Shown in pieces: positions 25,875 to 36,061 of a stretch of DNA of 64,000 nt (position 1 is its first letter; every line of letters begins with the position of its first letter). A model generated the notes under the pieces. The model was not told where the DNA came from. It saw only the letters and a program-made list of their open reading frames with translations, and did no database searches. A program made the position numbers and the translations under genes. Source of the DNA: Pseudanabaena biceps (GTDB lineage: Bacteria > Cyanobacteriota > Cyanobacteriia > Pseudanabaenales > Pseudanabaenaceae). The stretch lies in assembly GCA_013361095.1 (NCBI GenBank), contig JAATWA010000003.1, positions 115,183-179,182 of the forward strand, written 5' to 3'.

Positions 25875-25985
25875 TGCAAAGTCCTACCCTTCCGCCACAA
25901 GTCGGAATAGTAGGAGCCATCAGCCCTTTAAACGTTACAAAATAATCAATAACGCAAGGCGGTTTTCGGCAAGCTCCATTGCCAT
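25875..25985 (-). promoter_or_regulatory. Fluoride riboswitch (crcB motif)
   Basis: On the minus strand the leader reads GGCAATGGAGCTTGCCGAAAACCGCC, a variable arm, then GGGCTGATGGCTCCTAC, matching the crcB-motif pattern GGxGATGGxGTTCxCC...AACxGC...GCTAATGxCTCC. A second stem pairs CTCCTAC...TTCCG with CGGAA...GTAGGA and ends in CTTT, consistent with a terminator-type expression platform that is disrupted on fluoride binding. It lies about 65 bases before the CLC-F gene and would switch on the whole operon in fluoride. Confidence 0.85.
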
Positions 25986-26156
25986 CATTACTTTTATAGC
26001 ACTCTTGTAGCAATCTTATCGACAGTTTCAACTTAAAGAAGTCGTCTATGCCGATCCTCACCTGAACTTATGCGAAAATGTCCTTGCTGTTACAGCCTAT
26101 TTAGGCATTAAGGGATACATATACATAGAAAAGGAAAACAGGAAAAGAATAGAGTT

Positions 26157-26605
26157 ATGACAGCATATTCCCTAGATTTCAGAGGAAAAATAGTATCAGC
26201 CTACGAAGCAGGAAATACATCAATCCGTAAAGTCGCAGAGAGATTCATGGTGACCAAGCGAACGGTACACAGATTAATGAAGCAAAACAGGGAAACAGGA
26301 GACTTAACGTCAAAAAAAGTTAGCACAAACAAACCAAGCCCCTTAGAAGTACACAAGGAAATAATCGTGGAAACAGTTGAGCAACATCCTGATTGGACAT
26401 TATAGCAATGCTGCGAAGAAATAGCGGAGAAGACAGATGTTTCAGTGACTACCAGGAGTATGTGTCGATTTCTAACGAAACAGGAACTGACATAAAAAAA
26501 ACATTTCGCAGTGAAAAAGTCGCTAGTGAAGAAGTACAACAGGAAAGGGTTGATTATTGGCAAGAAGTCAAAGATAGCCATGGGAATGAATTTGGACAAC
26601 TTTAA
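26157..26605 (+). pseudogene. IS630-type transposase remnant (N-terminal part)
   Basis: The frame opens MTAYSLDFRGKIVSAYEAGNTS and continues with the IS630 helix-turn-helix (VAERFMVTKRTVHRLMKQN). A stop at 26403 and a frame shift (second piece 26393-26605, with a further stop) break it well before the catalytic domain. It is a different IS630 lineage from the element at 19022. It abuts an IS256 element on the right, so the pieces are nested. Confidence 0.75.
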
Positions 26606-26690
26606 AATCAAAAGCTGAAATAATTTTTGCGAGATTTAGTCTTAGAAAGCATTTAAGAATTGACAGCAGTAAGATTTCTCAACATTTTGG

Positions 26691-28016
26691 AGAGTGTACA
26701 GTAAATTGTGTAAAGTCTGGGAAGTATACAGAGAGATAATCTAGACACACAATTACTAACACCAAACCAGATGAATATACGCAAAGAATTGCTAGATGAA
26801 TTGCTACAAGAATGTAAAACTCCACCCGATCTATTCGGAGAAGGAGGAATCATCAAACAACTAACGATGGCGTTGGTGGAACGAGCATTGGAAGCAGAAC
26901 TATCCACGCATCTGGGCTACAGCAAGCACGAGCGTAGACCAGACGGGCAAAGCAACAGTCGCAACGGCTATAGCCAGAAAACAGTGCAAGGGGACTTCGG
27001 CGTAGCGGAAATCGCCATCCCCCGCGATCGCCAAGGAGAATTTGAACCGCAACTGGTGAAGAAAGGACAAAGCCGATTGTCAGGACTAGACGAGAAGATC
27101 ATTGCTCTCTACGCACGAGGTATGAGCGTCAGGGATATCCAAGCCCAGTTACAGGAAATGTATGGGGTTGAAGTATCACCAACGCTTATTTCTAATGTCA
27201 CAGATGCGGTGATTGATGAGGTGAAGCAATGGCAAAACCGTCCTCTGGACGCGGTCTATCCAATCGTATTTCTGGACTGACTGCCTAGTGATCAAAGTGC
27301 GAGACAATGGCAGGGTGATTAATAAGTCCCTGTACTTTGCCTTGGGCGTGAATATGGACGGGTACAAGGAATTACTGGGGATGTGGATATCTCCCAATGA
27401 AGGAGCCAAATTCTGGTTGTCCGTACTCACCGAAATTCACAACCGTGGGGTCAAAGACATTTTGATTGCCTGTGTCGATGGTTTGACAGGATTTCCCAAT
27501 GCCATTGAAACGGTATTTCCGAAAACACAGGTACAGTTGTGCATTGTCCACATGGTCAGAAACTCAGTTGCTTTTGTGCCTTGGCAACAACGCAAGCAAG
27601 TTTGTGCCGACCTCAAGGCGATTTATGCGGCGGCGACGGAATCAGAGGCAGAGTTTAATCTCGAACTCTTTGCCGAAAAATGGGACAAGCAATATCCATC
27701 GATTTCTAAGTCGTGGCGCAGTCATTGGGCGAATATTATCCCCTTCTTTGCTTTCCCTCCTGAGATTCGCAGGGCGATTTATACCACCAATGCGATTGAG
27801 TCAATGAATAGCAGTTTGCGGAAGGTGATTAAATCTCAGCAGATTTTTCCCTCGGATGAGGCTGCTTTCAAGCTGGTTTATTTGGCGATGCGGAATATCT
27901 CGAAGAAGTGGACGATGCCGATTCGCGATTGGAAACCTGCCCTCAATCGCTTTGCTATCCTCTTCGATGATCGTCTCCACATCTAGTTTCTAGACTTTAC
28001 ACATTTTGCTTGACAG
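26691..28016 (+). mobile_element. IS256-family insertion sequence, decayed
   Basis: The ends share TGTGTAAAGTCT in inverted orientation (left near 26705-26720, right near 27990-28016, the latter continuing ACATTTTGCTTGACAG). Between them is one IS256 transposase frame broken by a 4-base duplication. It is sandwiched between two unrelated IS630 fragments. Exact ends are approximate. Confidence 0.7.
26771..27986 (+). pseudogene. IS256 transposase with a 4-base frameshift
   Basis: The N-terminal part (26771-27280) reads to YPIVFLD and the C-terminal part (27288-27986) resumes at VIKVRDNGRVINKSLYFALGV, exactly where IS256 proteins continue. At the break the DNA has GGACTGACTGCC instead of GGACTGCC, a tandem duplication of ACTG. 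Catalytic features are otherwise present: the first Asp in VFLD, a second in ACVDGLTGFPNAIE, and the final Glu in TTNAIESMNSSLRKV. Removal of the four bases would give a normal protein of about 404 residues. Confidence 0.88.
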
Positions 28017-28285
28017 TCTCTTCTTAACCGATAAAAATCATCGTATTGTTTTTTATTTTACTCCCAAACATTGTTCTTGGCTTAATCAGATTGAGATTTG
28101 GTTTGGAATCTTGATGCGTAAGTTACTCAGACGCGGTAACTTTATCTCTCAAGCCGATTTGAAGTCTCGTATTATCTTATTTATTGACTACTTCAACCGT
28201 ACTATGGCTAAGCCTTTTAAATGGACTTATAAAGGTAAGGCTTTAGCCGTCTAAAGTATGTTTCTTCACTTTAGACGCCTTGTAC
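28017..28285 (+). pseudogene. 3' fragment of a second IS630 copy
   Basis: The coding part (to 28254) is nearly identical to the C-terminus of the transposase at 19053 (LTDKNHRIVFYFTPKHC...WTYKGKAL). The terminal repeat ends CGCCTTGTAC at 28285, followed by TAG, so the right-hand target CTAG is preserved. The left three quarters are gone, replaced by the IS256 element. Confidence 0.85.
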
Positions 28286-28571
28286 TAGTTCAACAAATGT
28301 GACACACTACCAAATTCTCGAATGATAGCTGTCCTGTGGGGGATTGTCGGTACATGAAATTTTATTTGTGCAAGAGTTTTCTTACTTTTGCTGCTTTTCC
28401 TTGCATTTTATCAGTTTTCAATAAGATTGAAAACCATTGCTTGTATGATTTCCTTGATTTTTCAGCAAGCCCTACTTAACTAAACCTTAAATAGAGATTA
28501 GCTTTGTCTTATCTATAGGCACAAAATCTACTCGTAGAATTGAATAGAAATAGGTAGAATTAGGTAAATTA
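28286..28571. other. Upstream region of the exoprotein gene
   Basis: This 286-bp A/T-rich region has no gene. A hairpin at 28414-28434 (GTTTTCAAT, loop AAG, ATTGAAAAC) and a run of short GTAGAATT/TAGGTA repeats just before the start at 28572 are the only structures I see. It should hold the promoter of the large exoprotein gene. Confidence 0.4.
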
Positions 28572-31500
28572 ATGTCTATTGTTCTAAATAAAGTCGGTAC
28601 TGCGACTAGTACCACTGCGTCAGAGATTCCTGCTTTTGATCCTGCAAGCAAACGCTTGTATGTGGTTGCTGCTAGTAAGGTTGATGTCTACACAGTCAGC
28701 AATACAGGCGCTCTTACTGCTGCTGGACAATTGTCTCCCGGATTCGTTCCTCCCGCAGGCACTATTGCCGCCCCGAATAGCGTTGATGTTAAAAATGGCA
28801 TTGTTGCGGTTGCCTATGAGATCAAAGTCGAGTCAACTAGCACCAATCAAAAGGGAAGAGTAAGTTTTTTTAATGCTGCTGATGGCACATTTCTCAACTC
28901 CGTAGTAGTTGGCTTCTTGCCAGATATGCTCACCTTTACCCCAGATGGTAAAAAGGTTTTGGTGGCAAATGAAGGCGAACCCAACGAAGACTACACTTTT
29001 GATCCTGAAGGCTCCGTTAGTGTAATTGACATTTCAGGTGGCGTTGCTAATGCCACTGTTATTGATGCAAACTTCAATGCTTTTGATTCTCAACTTGCTG
29101 GACTTAGAGCGAACGGAGTTAGAATTGTTGGACTAAATCCATCGGTCTCTAGAGATCTCGAACCTGAGTACATAACTGTCGCTCCCAATGGGCTGACAGC
29201 TACAATTACTTTGCAAGAAAACAATGCGATCGCTACTCTTGATATCGCTACAGCCACAATCACTGGTATCAAGTCTCTAGGTTTAAAGAACTTTAACCTT
29301 CCTGGTAATGGAATTGATGCTAGCGATCGTGATGTCAATGGCACTTCTGGCGGCGGCGGTAAAATCAATATCAAAACTCAGCCAGTATTTGGCTTGTATC
29401 AACCTGATGCGATCGCTAGCTATTCAGTAAATGGACAGACTTACTATATTACTGCCAATGAAGGAGATGGTCGCGTCCGACCCACTGCTAATGGCATCAT
29501 TACTGGTGTCAACGAAGGTGGCATTTATTCTGATGAAGTTCGCCTCGGTGATGCTAGTTATGTTCTTGATCCCACAGTTTTTCCAAATGCAGCCGAACTC
29601 AAAAGACCTGAAAATCTTGGACGTCTAACCGTTACTAATAAGTCGGGCGACACCGATGGCGATGGTGACTTCGATCAAATCATTGCTTTTGGTGGTCGTT
29701 CTTTCTCCATTCTTGATGCTAACGGTAATCGGGTGTTTGATAGTGGCGATCAATTTGAACAGCTTACTGCGAAGTTCGTCCCTACCCTGTTTAACTCAGA
29801 TCCAGATGGAACATCGGCTAACTTTGACTCTCGCAGCGACAACAAGGGGCCAGAACCAGAAGGTGTGACTATTGGTGTTGTTGATGGTCGCACCTACGCT
29901 TTTATCGGTTTAGAGAGAGTTGGTGACATCTTTGTCTACGACGTAACAAATCCTACTAGCCCAACATTTGTGCAGTATCTCAACACACCTGAAGATCGTC
30001 GCACTGAGGGTTTAATCTTTGTCACCGCCACCGATAGCCCCACTGGTAAACCACTTGTAATCACAGCGAGTGAAGACAGTAATACAGTAGCAGTATTTGA
30101 AACTAAGGTAGCTGCTCCAAAGCCAAATTTCCAATTGCAGATCCTCCACGCTTCTGACTTTGAAGCAGGTATTGCGGCTGTAGATGATGCCGTGAGATTT
30201 TCAGCGATCGTGAATAAGTTTAAGAACGATCCTACTTACAAAGCCAATACGTTAATCCTTTCCTCTGGTGATAATTACATCCCTGGAGCTTTTCTCAATG
30301 CTTCTAGCGACACCAGCTTAAATGGTGTTGGCGGATTGGGAACGAGTACCGCTCCAGTGCTAGGACGCGGCGATATTGCGATTCTCAATGAAATCGGCAT
30401 TCAAGCTTCGGCTCTTGGCAATCATGAGTTTGACCTAGGGGTCAGGCAAGTGCGCGACATTATCCGCACAGGTAGCGGCAACCCTGGAACTGCTTTCCCT
30501 TACCTAAGCACAAACCTCAACTTCTCCCCTGAAATTACCGCAGGGAATTTGTCTAGCGGCGATCTTGCGAGCAACCAAACCACCTCTGAAGCCAGCACCA
30601 TTAAGGGCAAACTTGCTAAGAGTACTGTGATCACCGTTGCGGGAAATGACGGTATTTCATTTACTGCTGACGATCAAAGGATTGGTATTGTCGGTGCAAC
30701 TACGCCCACATTACCCAACATTTCTTCTAGCGGTAGTATTATCGCATCCCCCAGCAACCCTACTGACTACGCAGCTCTTGCTGTCGAAATTCAAGCTACT
30801 GTTGATGTACTGAAGGCTCAAGGCATCAATAAGATTGTCTTACTCTCTCACTTCCAACAATTTGCGATCGAAAGCAATGAAATCGCACCCCGCTTAAGAG
30901 ATGTTGATGTCATCATCGCTGGTGGTTCTAATACCTTATTGTCCGATGCTAATGATGTTCTGCGAGCAGGTGACTCCAAAGATGGCGATTATCCAATCAC
31001 AAAGACAGGAATTGATGGGAAGCCAATCTTGGTTGTCAACACTGATGGTAACTACAAGTATGTTGGTCGCTTGGTTCTTGAATTTGATGATGATGGCGTT
31101 ATTCAGATTAATAAACTGGACAATACGATCAATGGCGCTTATGCAACTGATGAGGCTGGAGTTGATCGCGTTTATGGTTCTGATGTCGATCCTCGAGCCG
31201 TGGCTAACGCTAATGTGGTCGCCATTACCGACGGTATTAAAAATGTCATTTCCACTAAAGACAACCTAATCGTTGGCAAATCCAATGTGTTTTTAAATGG
31301 AACACGTGACGATGTTCGTACTCAAGAAACTAACTTTGGTAACTTGACCGCTGATGCTAATCTTGCCTTGGCACGTCAGATCGATCCGACAGTTCTAATT
31401 TCTATCAAAAATGGCGGTGGCATTCGAGACAATATCGGTGTTGTTTCGGCATCAGATGGTGCAGTCAACAGTAGCGATATCGTCAAACTTCCAACTCAGC

Positions 31501-32852
31501 CTAATCCACTTGCTCCAAACAAAAAAGTTGGCGATGTCTCTCAGTTGGATATCGAAAACTCGTTGCGCTTTAATAACGACTTGTCGTTGATCACCGTGAC
31601 CGCACAACAATTGCGTCAAGTGATTGAACACGCGGTAGCTGGTAATGCGGCTGGGGCGACTCCTGGACAATTCCCACAAATTAGTGGCTTGTCCTTTAGC
31701 TTCGATCCAACTAAAACAGCGATCGCCTTTAACTCCATCACAGGCGCTGTCACAACGGAAGGCAATCGGGTGAATAACCTTGTTGTTCTTAATGAAGATG
31801 GCTCACCACGCGACATCATTATTAAAGATGGAGTTTTGGTGGGTGATGCAAATCGCACTTTCCGCTTGATTACGCTCAATTTCTTGGCTGGCACAAGCCC
31901 CACTAGCGCTCTAGGCGGTGATAACTATCCTTTCCCAGTATTTGTCAAGCAAAATGCGGCACTTGCCAATCGCGTTGACTTGCGCGGCGAGACGATCGAC
32001 CTTAATGGCAACGGTAAAGTTGATACGGCAGTGGCTCTTAGCGCTGGAAAATTCACCTTTGCAGCGGCTGGTTCTGAACAAGATGCTTTGGCAGAATATC
32101 TGGGCGACAAATTCAGCACCACGGCTTACAGTGTTGCTGATGTAAACCCTGCTCAGGATACGAGAATCCAGAACCTCAGCCTCCGTACTGATGGTGTTCA
32201 GTCTGGGATCGTGGGTACTCCTAAGCTCATTCCCGTCGGCACGACAGGTAATGAGGATATCTTCCCCACTCAAAATACCAACTTTGATGGACGCGAAGAT
32301 ATTGTGTTTACAGGTGCAGGTGATGACAAAGTTGACCTTGTTACGGTTGCAACTTCCACGATCGCGGGTAATAACCGTGTAGACACAGGTAGTGGCAAGG
32401 ATTTAATCTTTGTCAACAAGAATGATCGCCTATTTGGTGGTTCTGGTGATGATACTTTTGAGGCGCGAGATAGCCAAGGTGGAAATCGTATATCTGGCGG
32501 TGCTGGCAATGACGATTTCTTCTTGGGCGCAAATGATCGCGCTCTTGGTGGCGATGGTGTTGATCGCTTCTTCGTTAGCGAAGGCGGCGGCAACTTGCTG
32601 TCGGGCGGCGCTGGCGCTGACCAGTTCTGGATCTTCAATGGTGACATTGCTCAATCAGCTAATACTATTGTCGATTTCCAAGTTGGTACTGATGTAATCG
32701 GTTTCCAAAATGCGAGTTTTGGTCTTGCGAACTTAGTTCGCACTGGCAATAACATCACTGTCAACGGTTCTGTAATCGCCACCTTTACAGGAGTTGATAC
32801 AGCTAGCTTGACCGCTTCTAGCTTTGTATTTCTCACTAGTTCTGCTGTGTAA
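28572..32852 (+). CDS. Large exoprotein: choice-of-anchor I propeller, 5'-nucleotidase-like domain, calcium-binding repeats
   Basis: The 1426-residue protein has three parts. Residues 1 to about 510 look like a beta-propeller of the choice-of-anchor I type (VANEGEPNEDY, ITANEGDGRVR, EPEGVTIGVVDGRTYAFIGL). Residues about 520-1200 resemble UshA-type nucleotidases: LQILHASDFEAG, LSSGDNYIPGAF, SALGNHEFDLGV near residue 615, LLSHFQQ, and a C-terminal substrate domain with ISIKNGGGIRDNIG. The last 150 residues hold glycine/aspartate repeats such as GGSGDDTF and GGAGNDDF, typical of type I-secreted calcium-binding proteins. There is no N-terminal signal, in keeping with C-terminal type I export. It may release phosphate from nucleotides outside the cell. 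The first metal motif is DFE rather than DxH. Confidence 0.87.
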   Translation: MSIVLNKVGTATSTTASEIPAFDPASKRLYVVAASKVDVYTVSNTGALTAAGQLSPGFVPPAGTIAAPNSVDVKNGIVAVAYEIKVESTSTNQKGRVSFFNAADGTFLNSVVVGFLPDMLTFTPDGKKVLVANEGEPNEDYTFDPEGSVSVIDISGGVANATVIDANFNAFDSQLAGLRANGVRIVGLNPSVSRDLEPEYITVAPNGLTATITLQENNAIATLDIATATITGIKSLGLKNFNLPGNGIDASDRDVNGTSGGGGKINIKTQPVFGLYQPDAIASYSVNGQTYYITANEGDGRVRPTANGIITGVNEGGIYSDEVRLGDASYVLDPTVFPNAAELKRPENLGRLTVTNKSGDTDGDGDFDQIIAFGGRSFSILDANGNRVFDSGDQFEQLTAKFVPTLFNSDPDGTSANFDSRSDNKGPEPEGVTIGVVDGRTYAFIGLERVGDIFVYDVTNPTSPTFVQYLNTPEDRRTEGLIFVTATDSPTGKPLVITASEDSNTVAVFETKVAAPKPNFQLQILHASDFEAGIAAVDDAVRFSAIVNKFKNDPTYKANTLILSSGDNYIPGAFLNASSDTSLNGVGGLGTSTAPVLGRGDIAILNEIGIQASALGNHEFDLGVRQVRDIIRTGSGNPGTAFPYLSTNLNFSPEITAGNLSSGDLASNQTTSEASTIKGKLAKSTVITVAGNDGISFTADDQRIGIVGATTPTLPNISSSGSIIASPSNPTDYAALAVEIQATVDVLKAQGINKIVLLSHFQQFAIESNEIAPRLRDVDVIIAGGSNTLLSDANDVLRAGDSKDGDYPITKTGIDGKPILVVNTDGNYKYVGRLVLEFDDDGVIQINKLDNTINGAYATDEAGVDRVYGSDVDPRAVANANVVAITDGIKNVISTKDNLIVGKSNVFLNGTRDDVRTQETNFGNLTADANLALARQIDPTVLISIKNGGGIRDNIGVVSASDGAVNSSDIVKLPTQPNPLAPNKKVGDVSQLDIENSLRFNNDLSLITVTAQQLRQVIEHAVAGNAAGATPGQFPQISGLSFSFDPTKTAIAFNSITGAVTTEGNRVNNLVVLNEDGSPRDIIIKDGVLVGDANRTFRLITLNFLAGTSPTSALGGDNYPFPVFVKQNAALANRVDLRGETIDLNGNGKVDTAVALSAGKFTFAAAGSEQDALAEYLGDKFSTTAYSVADVNPAQDTRIQNLSLRTDGVQSGIVGTPKLIPVGTTGNEDIFPTQNTNFDGREDIVFTGAGDDKVDLVTVATSTIAGNNRVDTGSGKDLIFVNKNDRLFGGSGDDTFEARDSQGGNRISGGAGNDDFFLGANDRALGGDGVDRFFVSEGGGNLLSGGAGADQFWIFNGDIAQSANTIVDFQVGTDVIGFQNASFGLANLVRTGNNITVNGSVIATFTGVDTASLTASSFVFLTSSAV

Positions 32853-32956
32853 GAGTTCAGCGATTTAATCAGGAAGGAAACTTCTGATGGCGCGGCTGTG
32901 CCGCGTCATCAAGCTAAATGAGGAGTCCCAAAAGAGAGATATTGCAGTTTTCAAGA

Positions 32957-33932
32957 TAGTGAGGACAGAATTAAATGAGAACGGTCATAGCATCACAATG
33001 AGAAAACCATCCCAAAAGATCATTCTTGGTGACGATATTAAATGCATCAGTGATAGTATTAAATGACACGGCAATTGGCGGGGCGACAACGATCAACTTT
33101 GAGGTTAAATATGCTGTCGTTTACTAGATGACAGCTATTGATGAGGCAGCTAGACGCTCATCCAGCTATAGATTTGACGATCGATCGCTAGTTGTCGCGA
33201 CAGCTTGCGATCAGTAAAAATGACAGAGTTGATCGCTGTCGCCACTCGCCAATGTCGCTGTCGTTTGATACCTCCTTCATAAGTCATGGTTGCTAATACT
33301 TGTTCAAGACAGATGACGCTAATCATGGTGATATTTTTGCCTCGATTTTTGGGACGACTACCATGCGCCCTCTCTCCAGCCAAAGCCCGTCCAAACAATC
33401 TGGTCATACCACGATGTATACCTGACTCATCCAAAAAATATCATCTGGGCTGGGTCAAGTTCCCACACTATTTTTTCATAATCTTGCCTCAACTGTTGCA
33501 CTTCTTCTTTTAGCTGCTCATCGGCATGAAAAGTTTTTTTTTACGTTTTAGCCCTACTTTTTTAAGTGCGCGACAAATCGTGGATAGGCTAACCTCTTTG
33601 CCTCTAAGACTTTTTAGCTCTTGTCTCAATTCTTCTAGGGTACTGTCATTTTTTTGCTCTACTTTTGCTTTGAGCCAGTGTAAATCTTCGGCATTTAGTT
33701 GTGGTTTTTCTCCCCCTCCATGGGGTTTAGCTCTCAAGTTTCCTGTCTGTTTGTACCGATTCAGTAAATTGTTTACAAATGTTTTACCTACTTCAAAGCG
33801 CTTTGCTAGTTCTCTGACCGATTGCTAGCCTTGTTCACTAGCCTTGATAATGCATCTTCTCAAATCTTCTGAATATGCTGCTCCAATTTTTTCACCTTTA
33901 ACTCTTTTTCCATTTTACTCCCTGTCCTTACT
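32957..33932 (-). mobile_element. Degenerate IS630-type element
   Basis: The ends AGTGAGGACAG and AGTAAGGACAG (inverted, about 32959 and 33932) enclose pieces of a third IS630 lineage on the minus strand. The N-terminal part includes LRRCIIKASEQG, a TAG stop, then VRELAKRFEVGKTFVNNLLNRYKQTG and LNAEDLHWLKAKVEQ. The C-terminal part has DESGIHRGMTRLFGRALAGERAHG and GSRPKNRGKNITMI, followed by frame breaks. The element is inactive. Its right end supplies the final codons of the adjacent NrsD-like gene. The 32853-32956 stretch before it holds only a GC-rich hairpin (GGCGCGGC/GCCGCGTC). Confidence 0.7.
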
Positions 33933-35363
33933 TTCTTGCAAACTGCGATAATGGCTATGTAGATGATGAATATCAGTGTAGTGAGCATGACGATGTTTGG
34001 TTGGCGAATGCTCATGAGTATGAGTATGTGGTTCGGTTAGTAACATATCTTCAGGATGATCGTGTTGATGATGTTGATCGTGAGTATGTTCGTGTTCATG
34101 CCAGAGGTATTCATGCTGATGTTCATGAGTTTTAGGAGATAGCAATATCTGAACTGCTGCTAGAAGGGTAAACCCGATCAAGCCTCCGTAAAGAAATGAA
34201 GTATTACTTTGACTTCCCAACCAGCCAGCAATGGGATAGGAAACTGCCCACCATAAATGACTCCAAGCAAAATGTGCGCCATAAACTCGCCCTTGAAGGT
34301 TAGAAGGAATCTGATCGGCAATCAGAGTTTGGGTAGGTAGATTCACGAAAACTTGTCCCATCCCAGCGATCGCCCAAAGTAGCATTAGTGGAACTAAACC
34401 AACATAATTCGCAGGTAAAATTGCTGAAGTAATCAAAACTGCGCCAAACAGAACTACAATTGTGCGCTCCCACTTTTTACCGATCACTCCTACAGTTACC
34501 GCCGCTATAGTTGCGCCAATGCCAAAAGCAGCCATTACCCAGCCATATTCTAAGCTGCTCAGTTTAAGAGTTCCTTTTATGTAACCTACAGTATTTACTA
34601 AAATCTGCGCTCCTGCGATCGATGCTACAAGTTGCAGAAGCAGCGCATAGCGAATAAAAGCATTCGCAAATAAGCGTGTGGTTCCTTCTTTGACATCACC
34701 AATAATTTTAGCGATCGCTCCTTTTGGAGATTCTTCTATATTTTCGTTTTGCTTTACTCTAAGTTGACTTGGAAGTGTAAAAATTAAAACTGCGGCAATT
34801 AAAAAAGAAATTGCATCCAGAAAAAACACCTGTCTTGCCCCAATCCAAGCTGATACACTGCCAGCAATTCCAGGACCTAAAACGCCTAATAATTGATAAG
34901 TTGCAGCAGAAAGGGCAATCGCCTGAGCATATTCACCTTTACCAGTAACTAAGGGAATCGTGGCTTGATAAGTTGGCGTAAAGAAAGCATTGAATACATT
35001 TAAAGCAAAGACTAGAACATAAATCTGCCACACTGCATTTACAAAGGGCATAGTTCCCACAATCACCATTCGCGCAATATGAGTTATGACGAGAATTAGT
35101 TTGCGATCTAAGCGATCGGCAATCGCCCCTGCGATTGGGGAGAGAATCACAAAAGCCGTAACTCTCAAGGTCAAAGCCACAGAAAGAATTACGGCACTAT
35201 CTTTCCCTGCTAGTTCAAAAGCTAGTAAAGCCAATCCTAACCAAGTTAGAGCATCACCAAATAAGCTAATGGTCTGAGCAGTATAAAGTCTGGCAAAGAC
35301 TGAATTATTGAGGCATCGTAATGATGAGGGAATCTGTGGCATTTTTGGCGGATTGAGAAACAT
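33915..35363 (-). CDS. NrsD/NreB-like MFS metal exporter with histidine-rich tail
   Basis: The 482-residue protein is a 12-helix MFS exporter (FARLYTAQTISLFGDALTWLGLALLAFELAG at the start; AGAIADRLDRKLILV motif) followed by a cytoplasmic tail from about residue 415 with more than 20 histidines (HEHQHEY, HEHEHTHDQHHQHDH, HRHAHYTDIHHLHSHY). NrsD and NreB proteins with this layout export nickel and sometimes cobalt. The last residues (SKDRE) and the stop codon come from the terminal repeat of the neighbouring IS, so the original C-terminus was cut. A truncated second copy of the N-terminus lies at 37215-37358. A DsbA-like gene precedes it by 20 bases. Confidence 0.83.
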   Translation of the reverse strand: MFLNPPKMPQIPSSLRCLNNSVFARLYTAQTISLFGDALTWLGLALLAFELAGKDSAVILSVALTLRVTAFVILSPIAGAIADRLDRKLILVITHIARMVIVGTMPFVNAVWQIYVLVFALNVFNAFFTPTYQATIPLVTGKGEYAQAIALSAATYQLLGVLGPGIAGSVSAWIGARQVFFLDAISFLIAAVLIFTLPSQLRVKQNENIEESPKGAIAKIIGDVKEGTTRLFANAFIRYALLLQLVASIAGAQILVNTVGYIKGTLKLSSLEYGWVMAAFGIGATIAAVTVGVIGKKWERTIVVLFGAVLITSAILPANYVGLVPLMLLWAIAGMGQVFVNLPTQTLIADQIPSNLQGRVYGAHFAWSHLWWAVSYPIAGWLGSQSNTSFLYGGLIGFTLLAAVQILLSPKTHEHQHEYLWHEHEHTHDQHHQHDHPEDMLLTEPHTHTHEHSPTKHRHAHYTDIHHLHSHYRSLQESKDRE

Positions 35364-35383
35364 TACTGCTATGACTTCTTACC

Positions 35384-36061
35384 CTAACACCAAGACTGCT
35401 CTCCAACTGGATTATGCAATAATTCTTGAATATTGGCTTCTATCAGTCGGTAACCAATGTTTCCGCTAAGTCGTTGTCGTCCTTCATTAAAAATCAAAGT
35501 AGGACTGACTGCAACATTATGCTCTTTGAGCAATTCAGTATCTTTAGAGATTTGAGCATAGGCTTCGCCATTATTAATTAAGTTGGCGATCGCATCAACT
35601 GGCAAACCCAACTCCATTGCAATATCAAATTGAACTTGGCGTTCACCTATATTTGCAAGTTTTGTAAAAAATGCTTCTCTAAAAGCCCAAGTTGTCTTTT
35701 CCATAACGCGCTCAGATTTTGACACTAAACCTTTTACTTCAAGTAATTGGACAGCACGCAAAAATAAGTGGGCAGACGTTGATGAAGCTGGAATCACTTT
35801 GTTCCAAATATCAGGATTAATGGTGATATGATCAAACTTTTGGGCAATTTCTTTAACATGATCACTATAGCCTTGTAATCCACCGCGATCGCGCCATTGA
35901 TTCTCTAGCTTTTCACGGGCATTACCAAAAACTGATACAAAGTGATAATCAATGGAAATACTGTCTTGAAAAGTGTTTTTCAATTCTTCTAAACGAATTT
36001 GAGCTATGTAAGCCCAAACACAGAGAATATCAGAAAAGTAGAAAATGCGAATTGGTTCCAT
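35384..36061 (-). CDS. DsbA-family thioredoxin-fold protein
   Basis: The 225-residue protein has the thioredoxin fold of DsbA/FrnE/HCCA-isomerase relatives: PIRIFYFSDILCVWAYIAQIRLEEL at the start, a long helical insertion, and the cis-proline segment NVAVSPTLIFNEGRQRLSG near the end. The usual CxxC is reduced to a single cysteine in DILCVWAY, which makes disulfide oxidation unlikely and favours an isomerase, glutathione-transferase-like or thiol-binding role. It has no signal peptide. It is probably in one transcript with the NrsD-like exporter (20-base gap). Confidence 0.75.
   Translation of the reverse strand: MEPIRIFYFSDILCVWAYIAQIRLEELKNTFQDSISIDYHFVSVFGNAREKLENQWRDRGGLQGYSDHVKEIAQKFDHITINPDIWNKVIPASSTSAHLFLRAVQLLEVKGLVSKSERVMEKTTWAFREAFFTKLANIGERQVQFDIAMELGLPVDAIANLINNGEAYAQISKDTELLKEHNVAVSPTLIFNEGRQRLSGNIGYRLIEANIQELLHNPVGEQSWC

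Noticed and set aside
25822..26061. 79-codon minus-strand frame upstream of CLC-F
   Set aside because: It coincides with the fluoride riboswitch and shows no protein-like conservation; it is an accidental frame through structured RNA.
32400..32640. Repeat array that could be mistaken for a CRISPR or tandem repeat
   Set aside because: The periodic GGTGG/GGCGG units are codons for the glycine-aspartate calcium-binding repeats inside one long frame; spacing and sequence are irregular.
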